Below, in pieces: positions 1-8,815 of a DNA stretch of 64,000 nucleotides. Below the pieces are notes generated by a model. That model ran no database searches and was not told the origin of the DNA. It saw only the letters and a program-made list of their open reading frames with translations. Made by a program: the position numbers and the translations under genes. Source of the stretch: Agromyces laixinhei (GTDB lineage Bacteria; Actinomycetota; Actinomycetes; Actinomycetales; Microbacteriaceae); assembly GCF_006337065.1 (NCBI RefSeq), contig NZ_CP040872.1:1798001-1862000 (forward strand). Reading direction: 5' to 3'. The first letter of the stretch is position 1. The number at the start of each line of letters is the position of its first letter.

Positions 1-1
1 C

Positions 2-1492
2 ACCGAGCAGCGCCGGATCGTCGAGCAGTCGAAGGAGCAGTCGAAGCGCGCACTCGCGGCGCTCCGCGAGTTCGACGCGCAGCTCGCCCAGCGCACCGAA
101 CGCCTGAACCGCGCCCGTGTGCAGGCTGAGGCTGCCGACGCGGACTCCGACCGACTCCGGCAGGCCGCCGCACTCGCCGAGGAACGAGTCGCCGAGGCGG
201 CCCAGTCCGCCGCCGATGCGAAGGTCGCACTCGAGGCCGCTCGCACCGAGCCTCGGCCGGTGCTCGAGACCGATGCCCGCGACGGCGCCCTCGCCGCGCT
301 CGAGACGGCACGCGAGGCCGAGGTCGAGGCGAAGCTGCGGCTCGAGACGGCGAAGGAGCGTGTACGTGCCGAAGAGGCCCGCATCCGCGCCATGGAGGCG
401 CAGTTCGAGGCGGAGCGACAGGCCGCTGCGGATGCCGCGCGGCGCGCCGTGATCCGCCGCGCACAGCTCGAGGCGGCCACGCGAGTCGCCGAGGCGCTGC
501 CCGGCGCGCTCGCCTCCGTCGATGCCTCGGTGGCCGAGGCCCGCGTCGCGCTCGGCCGTGCGGAGGCCGAACGCGCGAGCCGCAACGAAGAGCTGCAGGC
601 GGTGCGCCGGCAGGAGGCCGGGGTGCGCGAGCGCCTGCAGTCGGTCACCGAAGACGTGCACGGTCTCGAGCTGCGCATCTACGAGAAGAAGCTCCACGTG
701 GCCGGTCTCGTCGAGCGTGCGGAGTCCGAGCTGGGCCTCACCGAGGAGGTGCTCGTCGACGAATACGGACCGGAGCAGGAGATCCCGGCCGACGACGAGG
801 AGGGCGAGCCCCGCCGATTCCGGCGTGAAGACGAGCAACGCCGGCTCGCGCAGGCCGAGCGCAAGATCGCGCAGCTCGGTCGCGTGAATCCGCTCGCGCT
901 CGAGGAGTTCGCGGCCCTCGAGCAGCGCCACCAGTTCCTCACCGAGCAGCTCACCGATCTTGCGAACACCCGCAAGGACCTGCTGACGATCATCGAGGAG
1001 ATCGACGGCAAGATGGAGTCGATCTTCGCCAGCGCCTTCGAAGACACCCGAGCGGCATTCGCCGAGGTCTTCCCGGTGCTCTTCCCGGGTGGCGCGGGCA
1101 GCATCTCGCTCACCGATCCCGAGAATCTGCTCACCACCGGCATCGAGGTGAGCGTCAAGCCTGCGGGCAAGAAGATCGAGCGGCTGTCGCTGCTCTCGGG
1201 CGGGGAGCGTTCGCTCGCCGCCGTCGCGTTGCTCATCGCGATCTTCAAGGCCCGCCCCAGCCCGTTCTACATCATGGACGAGGTCGAGGCCGCGCTCGAC
1301 GATGCGAATCTCGGGCGCCTGCTCACGACCATGGAGTCCCTGCGCGACGATTCCCAGCTCATCGTCATCACGCACCAGAAGCGCACGATGGAGATCGCCG
1401 ACGCGCTCTACGGCGTCTCGATGCGGCACGACGGGGTCTCTGCCGTCGTCGGCCAGCGTGTGCGTGAAGAGCGCGAGGCGAAGGCGAGCTGA
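2..1492 (+). CDS. smc: Chromosome segregation protein SMC, C-terminal part (5' end outside window)
   Basis: Structural maintenance of chromosomes ATPase, which compacts and segregates the chromosome together with ScpA/ScpB. The reading frame is open from base 2, so the gene begins before the window. What is visible is the charged Ala/Glu/Arg-rich second coiled-coil arm (to about nt 1000) followed by the C-terminal ATPase head: the ABC signature LSGGE at about nt 1193-1207 and a Walker B segment ending FYIMDEVEAALDD at about nt 1264-1302, then the D-loop and a C-terminal ITHQKRTMEIAD switch region. The hinge, the first arm and Walker A are missing because of the window edge. ftsY follows 62 bp downstream on the same strand, the usual actinobacterial order. 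The identification is very secure; only the missing N-terminus limits the entry. Confidence 0.97.
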   Translation, partial: TEQRRIVEQSKEQSKRALAALREFDAQLAQRTERLNRARVQAEAADADSDRLRQAAALAEERVAEAAQSAADAKVALEAARTEPRPVLETDARDGALAALETAREAEVEAKLRLETAKERVRAEEARIRAMEAQFEAERQAAADAARRAVIRRAQLEAATRVAEALPGALASVDASVAEARVALGRAEAERASRNEELQAVRRQEAGVRERLQSVTEDVHGLELRIYEKKLHVAGLVERAESELGLTEEVLVDEYGPEQEIPADDEEGEPRRFRREDEQRRLAQAERKIAQLGRVNPLALEEFAALEQRHQFLTEQLTDLANTRKDLLTIIEEIDGKMESIFASAFEDTRAAFAEVFPVLFPGGAGSISLTDPENLLTTGIEVSVKPAGKKIERLSLLSGGERSLAAVALLIAIFKARPSPFYIMDEVEAALDDANLGRLLTTMESLRDDSQLIVITHQKRTMEIADALYGVSMRHDGVSAVVGQRVREEREAKAS

Positions 1493-1542
1493 GTCGAGGG
1501 CTCCTGCCGTCGAAGACGGCGAGCCGCTGCATCCGCTGCCCG

Positions 1543-1548
1543 TAGGCT
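1543..1548 (+). promoter_or_regulatory. Putative -10 hexamer of a leaderless ftsY promoter
   Basis: TAGGCT followed by exactly six bases and then the ftsY ATG at 1555. This spacing would put transcription start at or next to the start codon. No -35 box is obvious, and no Shine-Dalgarno sequence precedes the ATG. Confidence 0.55.
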
Positions 1549-1554
1549 GGTGAC

Positions 1555-2430
1555 ATGGCAGAACGTGCATCCTGGTCGCTCGGAGCGGCCCTTCGCGGGG
1601 TCTTCGGAGCGAAGACGATCGACGAGGACACGTGGGACGACCTCGAGTCGGCGCTCATCCGGGCCGATTTCGGCCCTGCCGTCACCGAAGAGATCGTCGA
1701 ACAGATCCGCTCGCAGGTCGATCGGTACAAGACCACCGACCCCAAAGACGTGCAGCGGATGCTCCGTGAGATCGTCGAGGAGCGGCTGGCGAAGTACGAT
1801 CCCACGTTGAAGCTCACCGAGCGGCCCGCCGTCGTGCTCGTCGTCGGCGTCAACGGGGTCGGCAAGACCACGACGATCGGCAAGTTCGCCCGGTTCCTGC
1901 GCACCTTCGACCGCAGCGTCGTGGTGGGGGCGGCAGACACGTTCCGTGCCGCTGCCGTCGACCAGCTCGCGACGTGGGCCGAACGCGCGGGCGTCGGCAT
2001 CGTGCGCCCCGAGCGCGAGGGTCAGGACCCGGCATCCGTGGCATTCCAGACCGTCGAGCAGGCCAGGCGCGACGGCACCGAGATCGTCATCATCGACACG
2101 GCCGGGCGCCTCCACACCAAGGGCGGGCTCATGGACGAGCTCGGCAAGATCAAGCGGGTCGTCGAGAAGCAGGCGCCGATCAGCGAGGTGCTGCTCGTGC
2201 TCGATGCGACCACCGGTCAGAACGGCCTCGCGCAGGCCGAGGCGTTCATCGAGCACGGCGGGGTCACGGGCCTCGTGCTCACGAAGCTCGACGGCAGCGC
2301 CAAGGGCGGCTTCGTGCTCGCCGTGCAGGAGAAGACGGGCCTGCCGATCAAGCTCATCGGGCAGGGCGAGGGCATCGGCGACCTCACGGGATTCACCCCG
2401 CACGTCTTCGCGCAGAAACTCGTGGGCTGA
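1555..2430 (+). CDS. ftsY: Signal recognition particle receptor FtsY
   Basis: SRP receptor GTPase that docks Ffh-ribosome-nascent-chain complexes at the membrane and delivers them to SecYEG. The 291 aa protein is essentially the NG domain: a short helical N domain (to about residue 85), P-loop GVNGVGKTTT at about residues 98-107, DTFRAAA (about 129), DTAGRLHTKGG (about 181), TKLDGSAKGG near 244 and the C-terminal GEGIGDLTGF. The long acidic A domain of E. coli FtsY is absent, as in many Gram-positives. The start is supported by the TAGGCT hexamer six bases upstream. Its partner ffh lies 570 bp downstream, with one small gene between them. Confidence 0.97.
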   Translation: MAERASWSLGAALRGVFGAKTIDEDTWDDLESALIRADFGPAVTEEIVEQIRSQVDRYKTTDPKDVQRMLREIVEERLAKYDPTLKLTERPAVVLVVGVNGVGKTTTIGKFARFLRTFDRSVVVGAADTFRAAAVDQLATWAERAGVGIVRPEREGQDPASVAFQTVEQARRDGTEIVIIDTAGRLHTKGGLMDELGKIKRVVEKQAPISEVLLVLDATTGQNGLAQAEAFIEHGGVTGLVLTKLDGSAKGGFVLAVQEKTGLPIKLIGQGEGIGDLTGFTPHVFAQKLVG

Positions 2431-2443
2431 GAAGGAGACCGGC

Positions 2444-2926
2444 ATGGCGATCGAACACGACTACTTCGGCCTCATCGGCGACTACTGGTCCGAGCGCAAG
2501 GAGTACGGCGATCAAGACGTCGAGGTCGTGCTCGATGCCGACTCCGACGAGGTGTCGAGCGCATCGCTCGACGCGGCGGCCACGATGGTCGGCGAACTCG
2601 AGCTCATCGACGACGAACTGCGCGGCGTCTTCGTCGGTCAGCTCGACTCGGGCGGCAGCGCGGTCTCGCACTTCCTCGTCGCGGTGCTCGACGGCGACGA
2701 CGCAGAGGCCGCAGGCGACGCGATCACCCGCGATTCGGGCGATCGCCACATCGACGCCCTCCGTTCGCTGAGCCTCGTGCGGGTCGACCTCCGGCCCGAC
2801 GCAGACGGCGACGGCGAGACGTTCGCCGAGTTCGAATTCGGCCTCGCGCCCGAAGACGTCGAGCAGCGGCTCGTCGCGTCGATCGACATCCACCGCGATC
2901 TGGTCGACCTGCGCTTCGACGCCTGA
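2444..2926 (+). CDS. DUF2004-like acidic protein, function unknown
   Basis: 160 aa, strongly acidic soluble protein without signal peptide or membrane segments. It begins MAIEHDYFGLIG, 13 bp after the ftsY stop and behind a GAAGGAG Shine-Dalgarno sequence, so it is probably co-transcribed with ftsY. The pattern (N-terminal HDYFG, a central ELELIDDELR, C-terminal LRFDA) resembles DUF2004 proteins, a family with no assigned biochemical role. It sits between the two SRP GTPases ftsY and ffh, but nothing in the sequence links it to protein targeting. The family call is from memory of its pattern and moderately sure; the gene itself is secure from codon pattern and RBS. Confidence 0.75.
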   Translation: MAIEHDYFGLIGDYWSERKEYGDQDVEVVLDADSDEVSSASLDAAATMVGELELIDDELRGVFVGQLDSGGSAVSHFLVAVLDGDDAEAAGDAITRDSGDRHIDALRSLSLVRVDLRPDADGDGETFAEFEFGLAPEDVEQRLVASIDIHRDLVDLRFDA

Positions 2927-2986
2927 GCCCGTTCGAACGGTCTGAGCGGCCGGGGCCCGCGCGCAGTCGAGGCATCCGACCTCAAT

Positions 2987-2992
2987 TAGACT
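2987..2992 (+). promoter_or_regulatory. Putative -10 hexamer for ffh
   Basis: TAGACT located nine bases before the ffh ATG. Transcription would start about two bases upstream of the start codon, giving an almost leaderless mRNA. Confidence 0.45.
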
Positions 2993-3001
2993 TGGCGAAC
3001 C

Positions 3002-4579
3002 ATGGCTACCTTCGGAAACCTGTCTGACCGCCTCGCCGAGACCTTCAAGAATCTCCGCACCAAGGGCAAGCTCTCCGCGTCCGACGTCGACGGCACCGTC
3101 CGCGAGATCCGTCGCGCGTTGCTCGACGCCGACGTCTCGCTCGACGTCGTCAAGGAGTTCACGGCGCACGTGCGCGAGCGCGCGCTGGGCGACGAGGTCA
3201 ACAAGGCGCTGAACCCGGCCCAGCAGGTCGTGCAGATCGTCAACGACGAGCTCATCGCGATCCTCGGCGGCGAGCAGCGACGCCTGGTGTTCGCGAAGAA
3301 CCCGCCGACCGTCATCATGCTCGCCGGCCTCCAGGGCGCCGGCAAGACGACCCTCGCGGGCAAGCTCGCGAAGTGGCTCGTGAACGACGGCCACACCCCG
3401 ATCCTCGTGGCGGCAGACCTCCAGCGTCCGAACGCCGTGAACCAGCTGCAGGTCGTCGGCGGTCAGGCCGGCGTGCCCGTCTTCGCCCCAGAGCCCGGCA
3501 ACGGCACCGGCGACCCCGTGAAGGTCGCGAAAGACGCGGTGAAGCACGCCGAGCGTGCGCAACACGATGTCGTCATCATCGACACTGCCGGTCGACTCGG
3601 CGTGGACGCCGAACTCATGAAGCAGGCGTCGAACATCCGCAAGGCGACGAACCCCGACGAGGTGCTCTTCGTCATCGACGCGATGATCGGCCAAGACGCC
3701 GTGACGACCGCGAAGGCCTTCCAGGAGGGCGTCGACTTCACCGGCGTCGTGCTCTCCAAGCTCGACGGCGACGCGCGAGGCGGTGCCGCCCTCAGCGTGG
3801 CGTCCGTCACCGGTCGCCCGATCATCTTCGCCTCGACCGGTGAAGGGCTGGGCGACTTCGAGCCGTTCCACCCCGACCGCATGGCGAGCCGCATCCTCGA
3901 CCTCGGCGACATCCTCACCCTCATCGAACAGGCGCAGTCGGCCTTCGACGAAGAAGAGGCGCTGAAGGTCGCCGAGAAGTTCGCGACCGACCAGTTCACC
4001 CTCAACGACTTCCTCGGCCAGATGCAGCAGCTCCGCGGCGCGGGATCGATCAAGAAGATGCTCGGCATGCTGCCGGGTGCCGGTGGCATGAAGCAGCAGC
4101 TCGAGAACTTCGACGAGCGCGAGATCGTGCGCACCGAGGCGATCATCCAGTCGATGACCCCCGCCGAGCGCGAGAACACGAAGCTCCTGAACGGTTCGCG
4201 GCGCCTGCGCATCGCGAAGGGCGCCGGCATGACCGTCACCGACGTCAACCAGCTCGTCTCGCGCTTCGAGCAGGCCGCGAAGATGATGAAGACCGTCGCT
4301 CGCGGCGGTACGCCGCAGATTCCCGGCATGGGGCCGATCCCCGGTGGCGGGGGCCACGGCAGCGGCAAGCGTCAGTCGGGCAAGGGCAAGAAGTCGAACG
4401 CCTCGAGGTCGGGCAACCCCGCGAAGCGCGCCGCCGAGAACGCGGCGATCGCTTCTGGGGCCGCTCCGGGCGGGTCGAGTGCGCCGTCCGGCTCGGGATT
4501 CGGCCTGGGCGGCGGCGCGGCGAAGGCCGCTCCGAGCGAAGAGGAGCTCGCGGCCCTGCAGAAGATGCTGCGCGGCTAG
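3002..4579 (+). CDS. ffh: Signal recognition particle protein Ffh (SRP54)
   Basis: GTPase that, with SRP RNA, binds signal sequences of nascent membrane proteins. The 525 aa contain the N domain (residues about 1-95), the G domain with P-loop GLQGAGKTT (about 105-113), DLQRPNA, DTAGRLGVD (about 196) and SKLDGDARGG, then the methionine-rich M domain (about 320-440; FLGQMQQL, KKMLGMLPG, SRRLRIAKGAG for RNA binding). The last 90 residues are a Gly/Ser/Lys-rich low-complexity tail, longer than in E. coli but common in actinobacteria. The TAG stop is part of a CTAG palindrome that also supplies the stop codon of the convergent neighbour. No SRP RNA gene was recognised in the window. Confidence 0.97.
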   Translation: MATFGNLSDRLAETFKNLRTKGKLSASDVDGTVREIRRALLDADVSLDVVKEFTAHVRERALGDEVNKALNPAQQVVQIVNDELIAILGGEQRRLVFAKNPPTVIMLAGLQGAGKTTLAGKLAKWLVNDGHTPILVAADLQRPNAVNQLQVVGGQAGVPVFAPEPGNGTGDPVKVAKDAVKHAERAQHDVVIIDTAGRLGVDAELMKQASNIRKATNPDEVLFVIDAMIGQDAVTTAKAFQEGVDFTGVVLSKLDGDARGGAALSVASVTGRPIIFASTGEGLGDFEPFHPDRMASRILDLGDILTLIEQAQSAFDEEEALKVAEKFATDQFTLNDFLGQMQQLRGAGSIKKMLGMLPGAGGMKQQLENFDEREIVRTEAIIQSMTPAERENTKLLNGSRRLRIAKGAGMTVTDVNQLVSRFEQAAKMMKTVARGGTPQIPGMGPIPGGGGHGSGKRQSGKGKKSNASRSGNPAKRAAENAAIASGAAPGGSSAPSGSGFGLGGGAAKAAPSEEELAALQKMLRG

Positions 4580-5379
4580 TCGTGCCGCGGGGTTCCGGCG
4601 AACTCCTCGAGCCGCGGACCGTCGACGACGGTCGCGCCCGTCGCGACCGAGAAGGGGTCGATCGCAAGCCACTGCGCGATCGATTCGGCATCGAGCGGAT
4701 GCCGCGACCCCACGATGATCGTGTTGCCGGGCGACACCCGGCTGAGCACGGCCTCGGAGCTGATCACGAGCACGTGGGGGAGCAGGTCGAGCATCGCGGC
4801 GAGGGTGTCACCCGTCACCCGCGGCTCGGCTCCGTTCAGGCAGTTGACGACGACGACGCCGCCGGGAGCCAGAAGCGAGGCGAGTTCGGCGAAGAACTCG
4901 ACCGTCGTGACGTGGCGCGGGGCAGTGCCTCCGGCGAAGACGTCGACGACCACGAGATCCCACCGGGCGTCGCCGTCGCCTGAGAGCCGCCGCACCTCTG
5001 CGCGCGCATCGCCGATCGCGAGCTCGATCGGCGCGCCATCGGGCAGCGGCAGGTGGCGGGTCACGTAGTCGAGCAGTTCGGGGTGGAGCTCGACGACGCG
5101 CTGACGGCTCGAGGGGTGCAGCGCGTGCAGGTAGCGGGGGAGGGTGAGCGCACCGGCGCCGAGGTGCAGGGCGGAGGGCGCCTCGCCAGGCACGACTGCG
5201 AGCACGGCAGCGATGCGGCGCACGTACGGCAGCTGCAGGTCCATCGGATCGTCGGGGTTCACGTGCGACTGGGTGATGTCGTCGATGACGAGCGAGTAGC
5301 CGCCGTTCGTGCCCCGATCGGGCTGGAGCTCAGCCCTGAACGCTGCGGTCTCGAGGATCGGCGGAGTCTCCATGCTCAT
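4576..5379 (-). CDS. Spermidine synthase-like methyltransferase-fold protein
   Basis: Rossmann-fold protein resembling polyamine aminopropyltransferases and the spermidine-synthase-like proteins common in actinobacteria. A SAM/dcSAM-type glycine motif (LHLGAGALTLPRYL, about residues 85-98) is followed by RVVELHPELL, an acidic loop IGDARAEVR and DLVVVDVFAG. The canonical catalytic D-x-x-D-P segment of true spermidine synthases is not seen, so polyamine synthesis is doubtful and the substrate is unknown. The reading frame extends upstream to an ATG at 5403, but I prefer the ATG at 5379 (MSMETPP), which has a weak AGGG five bases upstream. Either way it overlaps the 3' end of the upstream ligase gene, suggesting one transcript. 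Its TAG stop interlocks with the ffh stop. Confidence 0.8.
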   Translation of the reverse strand: MSMETPPILETAAFRAELQPDRGTNGGYSLVIDDITQSHVNPDDPMDLQLPYVRRIAAVLAVVPGEAPSALHLGAGALTLPRYLHALHPSSRQRVVELHPELLDYVTRHLPLPDGAPIELAIGDARAEVRRLSGDGDARWDLVVVDVFAGGTAPRHVTTVEFFAELASLLAPGGVVVVNCLNGAEPRVTGDTLAAMLDLLPHVLVISSEAVLSRVSPGNTIIVGSRHPLDAESIAQWLAIDPFSVATGATVVDGPRLEEFAGTPRHD

Positions 5380-6553
5380 CGACCCTAGGTGATGCGCCCG
5401 CACCGGGCGGCGCGACCTCGATGCCGTCGCGGAGTTCGCGGGCGAGATGGGCGACGACGGCCCTGAGATCGCCGCCGGCGGCCTCGGCGACCCGCAGTTG
5501 GCGCGCGTAGCTCGCTCCGGAGTCGAGCATTGCGCGTACCTGCTGCAGCTCGGCCGCGCAGCCGAGACGATCGGCGACGGGTGAGAGCGTCACGAGGAGC
5601 TCGCGGAGGTCGTCGGCGACGGGTCGCTCGGTGCCCGCGACATCCGTGATCACCTCGGCAGCAAGCCCGTACCGCGCAGCCCGCCATTTGTTCTCGCGCA
5701 CGAACCAGGGCTGCAGCACGGTGAGCGATTCACCGTCGTCGAGCCGCGTGCTCATCCACTCCACGAGGCACTGCACGAGCGCGCCGATGGCCGCGATCTC
5801 AGCGGACGTCGAGAGCCCGTCGCAGACGCGCACCTCGACCGTGCCCCACCTCGGAGACGGGCGGATGTCCCAGCGCACCTCGCTGTGCTCCTCGATGACG
5901 CCCGTGCGCACGAGATCGCCGACGTACCGTTCGTACGCCGGCCAGTCGGCGAGCGGGTAGGGGAGTCCGGCCGTCGGCAGCTGCTGGAACATGAGTGCGC
6001 GGTTCGAGGCGTAGCCCGTGTCGACGCCGGCCCAGAACGGGCTCGAGGCCGACAGCGCCTGCAGGTGCGGGAGATAGGCGAGGAGGCCGTCGAGGATGGG
6101 CAGCGCCTTGTCGCGCTCCTCGATGCCGACGTGCACGTGCACGCCCCAGATCATCATGTTGCGACCCCACCAGCGTGTGCGCTCGATGAGCTTGTGATAC
6201 CTGGGCTTGTCGGTGAGGTGCTGGTCGTACCACTGGCTGAACGGGTGGGAGCCCGCGCAGATCAGGTCGTAGTCGCCGAGCTCGTCGATCACGGCGCGCA
6301 CCTCGGCGAGCTGGCCCTCGAGGTCGGCGACGGCGCCGGCGACGGTCTCGTGCACCGCGGTCACGAGCTCGACGGTGTTCGTCAGCAGCTCGGAGGTGAT
6401 GAACGGATGATGCTCGCCGGAGCTTTCCGCGTCGAGCGCGTCGAGCACCGCGCCGGCGACCGACGCGAGTTCACCCGTCGCGCGATCGACGATGGCGATC
6501 TCCCACTCGAGGCCCACGGTGGATCGCGCCGATCGTGCGAACTCGATCGTCAT
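5330..6553 (-). CDS. Carboxylate-amine ligase, YbdK-type glutamate-cysteine ligase 2 family
   Basis: ATP-dependent ligase of the GCS2/YbdK family, which forms a gamma-glutamyl amide, typically with weak glutamate-cysteine ligase activity. The 407 aa protein starts [23 protein letters not shown] with the family N-terminal GxEWE element, then [36 protein letters not shown] (about 105-127), the metal/substrate motif GVHVHVGI (about 140), [20 protein letters not shown] (about 230-250) and [11 protein letters not shown]. All family landmarks are intact. The last 25 residues are a proline/acidic tail overlapping the next gene. Actinobacteria make mycothiol rather than glutathione, so the natural product is uncertain; the gene could instead contribute to another gamma-glutamyl compound. 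Confidence 0.85.
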   Translation of the reverse strand: MTIEFARSARSTVGLEWEIAIVDRATGELASVAGAVLDALDAESSGEHHPFITSELLTNTVELVTAVHETVAGAVADLEGQLAEVRAVIDELGDYDLICAGSHPFSQWYDQHLTDKPRYHKLIERTRWWGRNMMIWGVHVHVGIEERDKALPILDGLLAYLPHLQALSASSPFWAGVDTGYASNRALMFQQLPTAGLPYPLADWPAYERYVGDLVRTGVIEEHSEVRWDIRPSPRWGTVEVRVCDGLSTSAEIAAIGALVQCLVEWMSTRLDDGESLTVLQPWFVRENKWRAARYGLAAEVITDVAGTERPVADDLRELLVTLSPVADRLGCAAELQQVRAMLDSGASYARQLRVAEAAGGDLRAVVAHLARELRDGIEVAPPGAGASPRVDEHGDSADPRDRSVQG

Positions 6554-6746
6554 GCGTGCGCCCCCGTTCCCTGCCGCCGCGCGTTCCGGCGTGGAGACAT
6601 CATGACACGCGCCGCTCGAGCGACGATGGTGGACAGGTCACAGCGTTCCGATTCTCGTTTCGGCGCGGAATCTGCAAGAATGGTCTGTCGAGTTCTGTAT
6701 CGCCCGACCCTCTATCCGGCGCGCAGAACCTCATTGAGCTTCCGCC

Positions 6747-6765
6747 GAGTGTGCACCCCACGCTC
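6747..6765 (+). other. Small hairpin in the rpsP leader
   Basis: GAGTGTG and CACGCTC can form a seven-pair stem (one G-T wobble) with a five-base loop, about 45 bases before the rpsP start. It could be part of a 5' leader structure. The remaining 6554-6746 stretch holds no gene and no convincing promoter that I can point to. Confidence 0.3.
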
Positions 6766-6808
6766 ACGGCTGTCAGTTCGCCAACTCACAACATTTTTCA
6801 GGAGAATT

Positions 6809-7228
6809 GTGGCTGTCAAGATCCGTCTCAAGCGCCTCGGCAAGATCCGTGCGCCGTACTACCGCATCGTCGTGGCCGACTCGCGCACCAAGCGCGACGG
6901 TCGTGTGATCGAGGAGATCGGCAAGTACCACCCCACCGAGAGCCCCTCGTTCATCGAGGTCGACTCCGACCGCGCGCAGTACTGGCTCTCCGTCGGCGCA
7001 CAGCCGACCGAGCAGGTCGCGGCGATCCTCAAGCTCACGGGCGACTGGGGCAGGTTCAAGGGCGACGAGAACGCCGCCTCGACCGTGCAGGTCGCTGAGC
7101 CGAAGGCCGCCTTCGTGGCCGACGAGAAGAAGAAGCCGGTGCTGAAGCCCAAGGCCGACAAGCCCGCAGCCAAGGCTGCAGAGGCCGAGGCCGAAGCTCC
7201 CGCCGAGACCGCGACGGACGAGGCGTAA
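6809..7228 (+). CDS. rpsP: 30S ribosomal protein S16
   Basis: Small-subunit ribosomal protein. The GTG start at 6809 follows an AGGAGA Shine-Dalgarno sequence and gives [20 protein letters not shown], the textbook S16 N-terminus. The conserved core ([32 protein letters not shown]) ends near residue 85. It is followed by about 50 residues of Lys/Ala/Glu-rich low-complexity sequence, so the protein (139 aa) is much longer than E. coli S16 (82 aa). An extended tail is typical of actinobacterial S16. First gene of the rpsP-khpA-rimM-trmD operon. Confidence 0.97.
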   Translation: MAVKIRLKRLGKIRAPYYRIVVADSRTKRDGRVIEEIGKYHPTESPSFIEVDSDRAQYWLSVGAQPTEQVAAILKLTGDWGRFKGDENAASTVQVAEPKAAFVADEKKKPVLKPKADKPAAKAAEAEAEAPAETATDEA

Positions 7229-7232
7229 AGCC

Positions 7233-7469
7233 TTGCTCCAGTCCGCGCTCGAACACCTCGTCAAGGGGATCGTCGATCACCCCGACGAGGTGAAGGTCGT
7301 CTCCGCGTCGAGCGCACGTGGCGAGGTCCTCGAGGTTCATGTGAACCCCGAGGACCTCGGTCGCGTGATCGGCCGTGCCGGCCGCACCGCGAAGGCGCTC
7401 CGCACGCTCGTCACCGCCCTCGCCGACGGTCGTCGCGTTCGCGTCGACGTCGTCGACACCGACGACTGA
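7233..7469 (+). CDS. khpA: RNA-binding KH-domain protein KhpA
   Basis: Small single-KH-domain protein (78 aa) that binds RNA, usually as a partner of KhpB/EloR. The KH signature GRVIGRAGRTAKALRTLV is visible at about residues 43-60. A TTG start at 7233, four bases after the rpsP stop, gives MLQSALEHLVKGIVDHPDEV, matching the usual family start. It lies between rpsP and rimM as in most actinobacteria and firmicutes, consistent with a role in ribosome assembly or translational control. Confidence 0.93.
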   Translation: MLQSALEHLVKGIVDHPDEVKVVSASSARGEVLEVHVNPEDLGRVIGRAGRTAKALRTLVTALADGRRVRVDVVDTDD

Positions 7470-7470
7470 C

Positions 7471-8094
7471 GTGGCCGACACTTCAGGCACACAGCTGCGG
7501 GTCGGTCGCCTGCTGAAGGCGCACGGCCTGAAGGGCGCCATCAAGATCGAGCTCTACACCGACGACCCCGACCGGCGATTCACTCCCGGCGCCGAATTCT
7601 CGCTGCAGGTGCCAGGCGATTCGCCGTGGCATGGCAAGAGCCTCACGCTTCGCGAGCTCCGCTGGTACAACGGGCACGCGGTCGGGTTCTTCGAGGGCGT
7701 CGACGACCGCACCGGCGCAGAGGGGCTCGCGAAGGCGATCCTCTGGGTCTCGCACGTCGAAGAAGAGGCGCAGGAAGACGACGCCTGGTACGACCACCAG
7801 CTGATCGGTCTCGCGGTCATCCGCGAGGGCGAGAAGATCGGCGAGGTCTCGCACGTCGACCACCTGCCCGCCCAAGACCTGCTGATCGTCAAGACCGGCG
7901 GCGGCGAGGTCATGGTGCCGTTCGTCGCGGCCATCGTGCCCGAGGTCGATCTCGCTGCGGGCACGGTCACCGTGACGCCGCCTCCGGGGCTCTTCGAAGA
8001 ACTGCCCGAGGCCGAGGCTGCGGCCCCGACCGCAGCGGCGCCCGTCGACGCAGTCGATTCGGATGACGCGGCACCCGCCGATCGCGACGAGTAG
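7471..8094 (+). CDS. rimM: Ribosome maturation factor RimM
   Basis: 16S rRNA processing factor that binds S19 and assists maturation of the 30S head. The GTG start at 7471 comes one base after the khpA stop. The N-terminal RimM barrel ([20 protein letters not shown], about residues 7-26) is followed by the PRC-barrel domain ([21 protein letters not shown], about 104-124; [17 protein letters not shown], about 134-150). The last 30 residues are an Ala/Asp/Glu-rich tail beyond the conserved fold. The frame stays open upstream inside khpA, but the stop-start adjacency and alignment favour 7471. 207 aa. Confidence 0.95.
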   Translation: MADTSGTQLRVGRLLKAHGLKGAIKIELYTDDPDRRFTPGAEFSLQVPGDSPWHGKSLTLRELRWYNGHAVGFFEGVDDRTGAEGLAKAILWVSHVEEEAQEDDAWYDHQLIGLAVIREGEKIGEVSHVDHLPAQDLLIVKTGGGEVMVPFVAAIVPEVDLAAGTVTVTPPPGLFEELPEAEAAAPTAAAPVDAVDSDDAAPADRDE

Positions 8095-8101
8095 GCCGTC
8101 G

Positions 8102-8791
8102 ATGCGCATCGACATCGTCACGATCTTCCCCGAGTTCTTCTCGGTGCTCGATCTGTCGTTGCTCGGCCGGGCGCGCCAGTCGGGCCTCATCGAGGTGACG
8201 GCGCACGACTTGCGCGACGCCACCCATGACCGCCACCGCACGGTCGACGACACACCGTACGGCGGCGGCGCCGGCATGGTCATGAAGCCCGAGCCGTGGG
8301 GTGAGGCCGTTGACCGCATCGTGGGCGACGGGGCATCCGACGCCCTGCTCGTCGTGCCGTCACCGGCCGGCGAGCCCTTCACCCAGCAGATCGCCCGCGA
8401 ACTCGCCGCCGAAGCGCACCTCGTGTTCGCCTGCGGGCGCTACGAGGGCATCGACCAGCGCGTCGTCGACCACTACGCGACGCGCATGCGCGTGCGGCTC
8501 ATCAGCCTCGGCGACTACGTGCTGAACGGCGGCGAGGTCGCCGTGATGGCGATGATCGAGGCCGCCGGGCGGCTCGTGCCGGGTGTCGTGGGCAACCCCG
8601 AGAGCCTCGTCGAAGAGTCACACGAAGACGGTCTGCTCGAATACCCGAGCTACACGAAGCCGGCCACGTGGCGGGGGCTCGAGGTGCCGCCGGTGCTGCT
8701 CTCGGGCAACCACGGGGCGATCGCCGACTGGCGCCGCGAGCAGCAGCTCGAGCGCACACGGCGGGTGCGCCCGGAACTGCTGGGCGAGTAG
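8102..8791 (+). CDS. trmD: tRNA (guanine-N1-)-methyltransferase TrmD
   Basis: Methylates G37 at N1 in tRNAs reading CNN and related codons, preventing +1 frameshifting. SPOUT-class trefoil-knot enzyme of 229 aa starting [16 protein letters not shown]. The knot and SAM-binding elements [19 protein letters not shown] (about 107-125) and [21 protein letters not shown] (about 133-153) are intact, as is the conserved [11 protein letters not shown] near 185. The start at 8102 lies seven bases after the rimM stop. It ends the operon; a perfect 8-bp hairpin lies just behind its stop and overlaps the stop of the convergent gene. Confidence 0.97.
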   Translation: MRIDIVTIFPEFFSVLDLSLLGRARQSGLIEVTAHDLRDATHDRHRTVDDTPYGGGAGMVMKPEPWGEAVDRIVGDGASDALLVVPSPAGEPFTQQIARELAAEAHLVFACGRYEGIDQRVVDHYATRMRVRLISLGDYVLNGGEVAVMAMIEAAGRLVPGVVGNPESLVEESHEDGLLEYPSYTKPATWRGLEVPPVLLSGNHGAIADWRREQQLERTRRVRPELLGE

Positions 8792-8795
8792 GCCT

Positions 8796-8815
8796 CGCCT
8801 GAGGCGACTCAGGCG
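8796..8815. terminator. Hairpin between convergent trmD and nitrate-reduction genes
   Basis: CGCCTGAG, loop GCGA, CTCAGGCG: a perfect eight-pair stem four bases after the trmD stop that also contains the stop codon of the minus-strand gene. There is no T-tract, so it is a candidate bidirectional terminator rather than a classical one. Confidence 0.5.

Noticed and set aside
2393..4672. 759-codon open frame antisense to ffh
   Set aside because: Shadow of ffh with His/Arg/Val-biased composition and no domain features.
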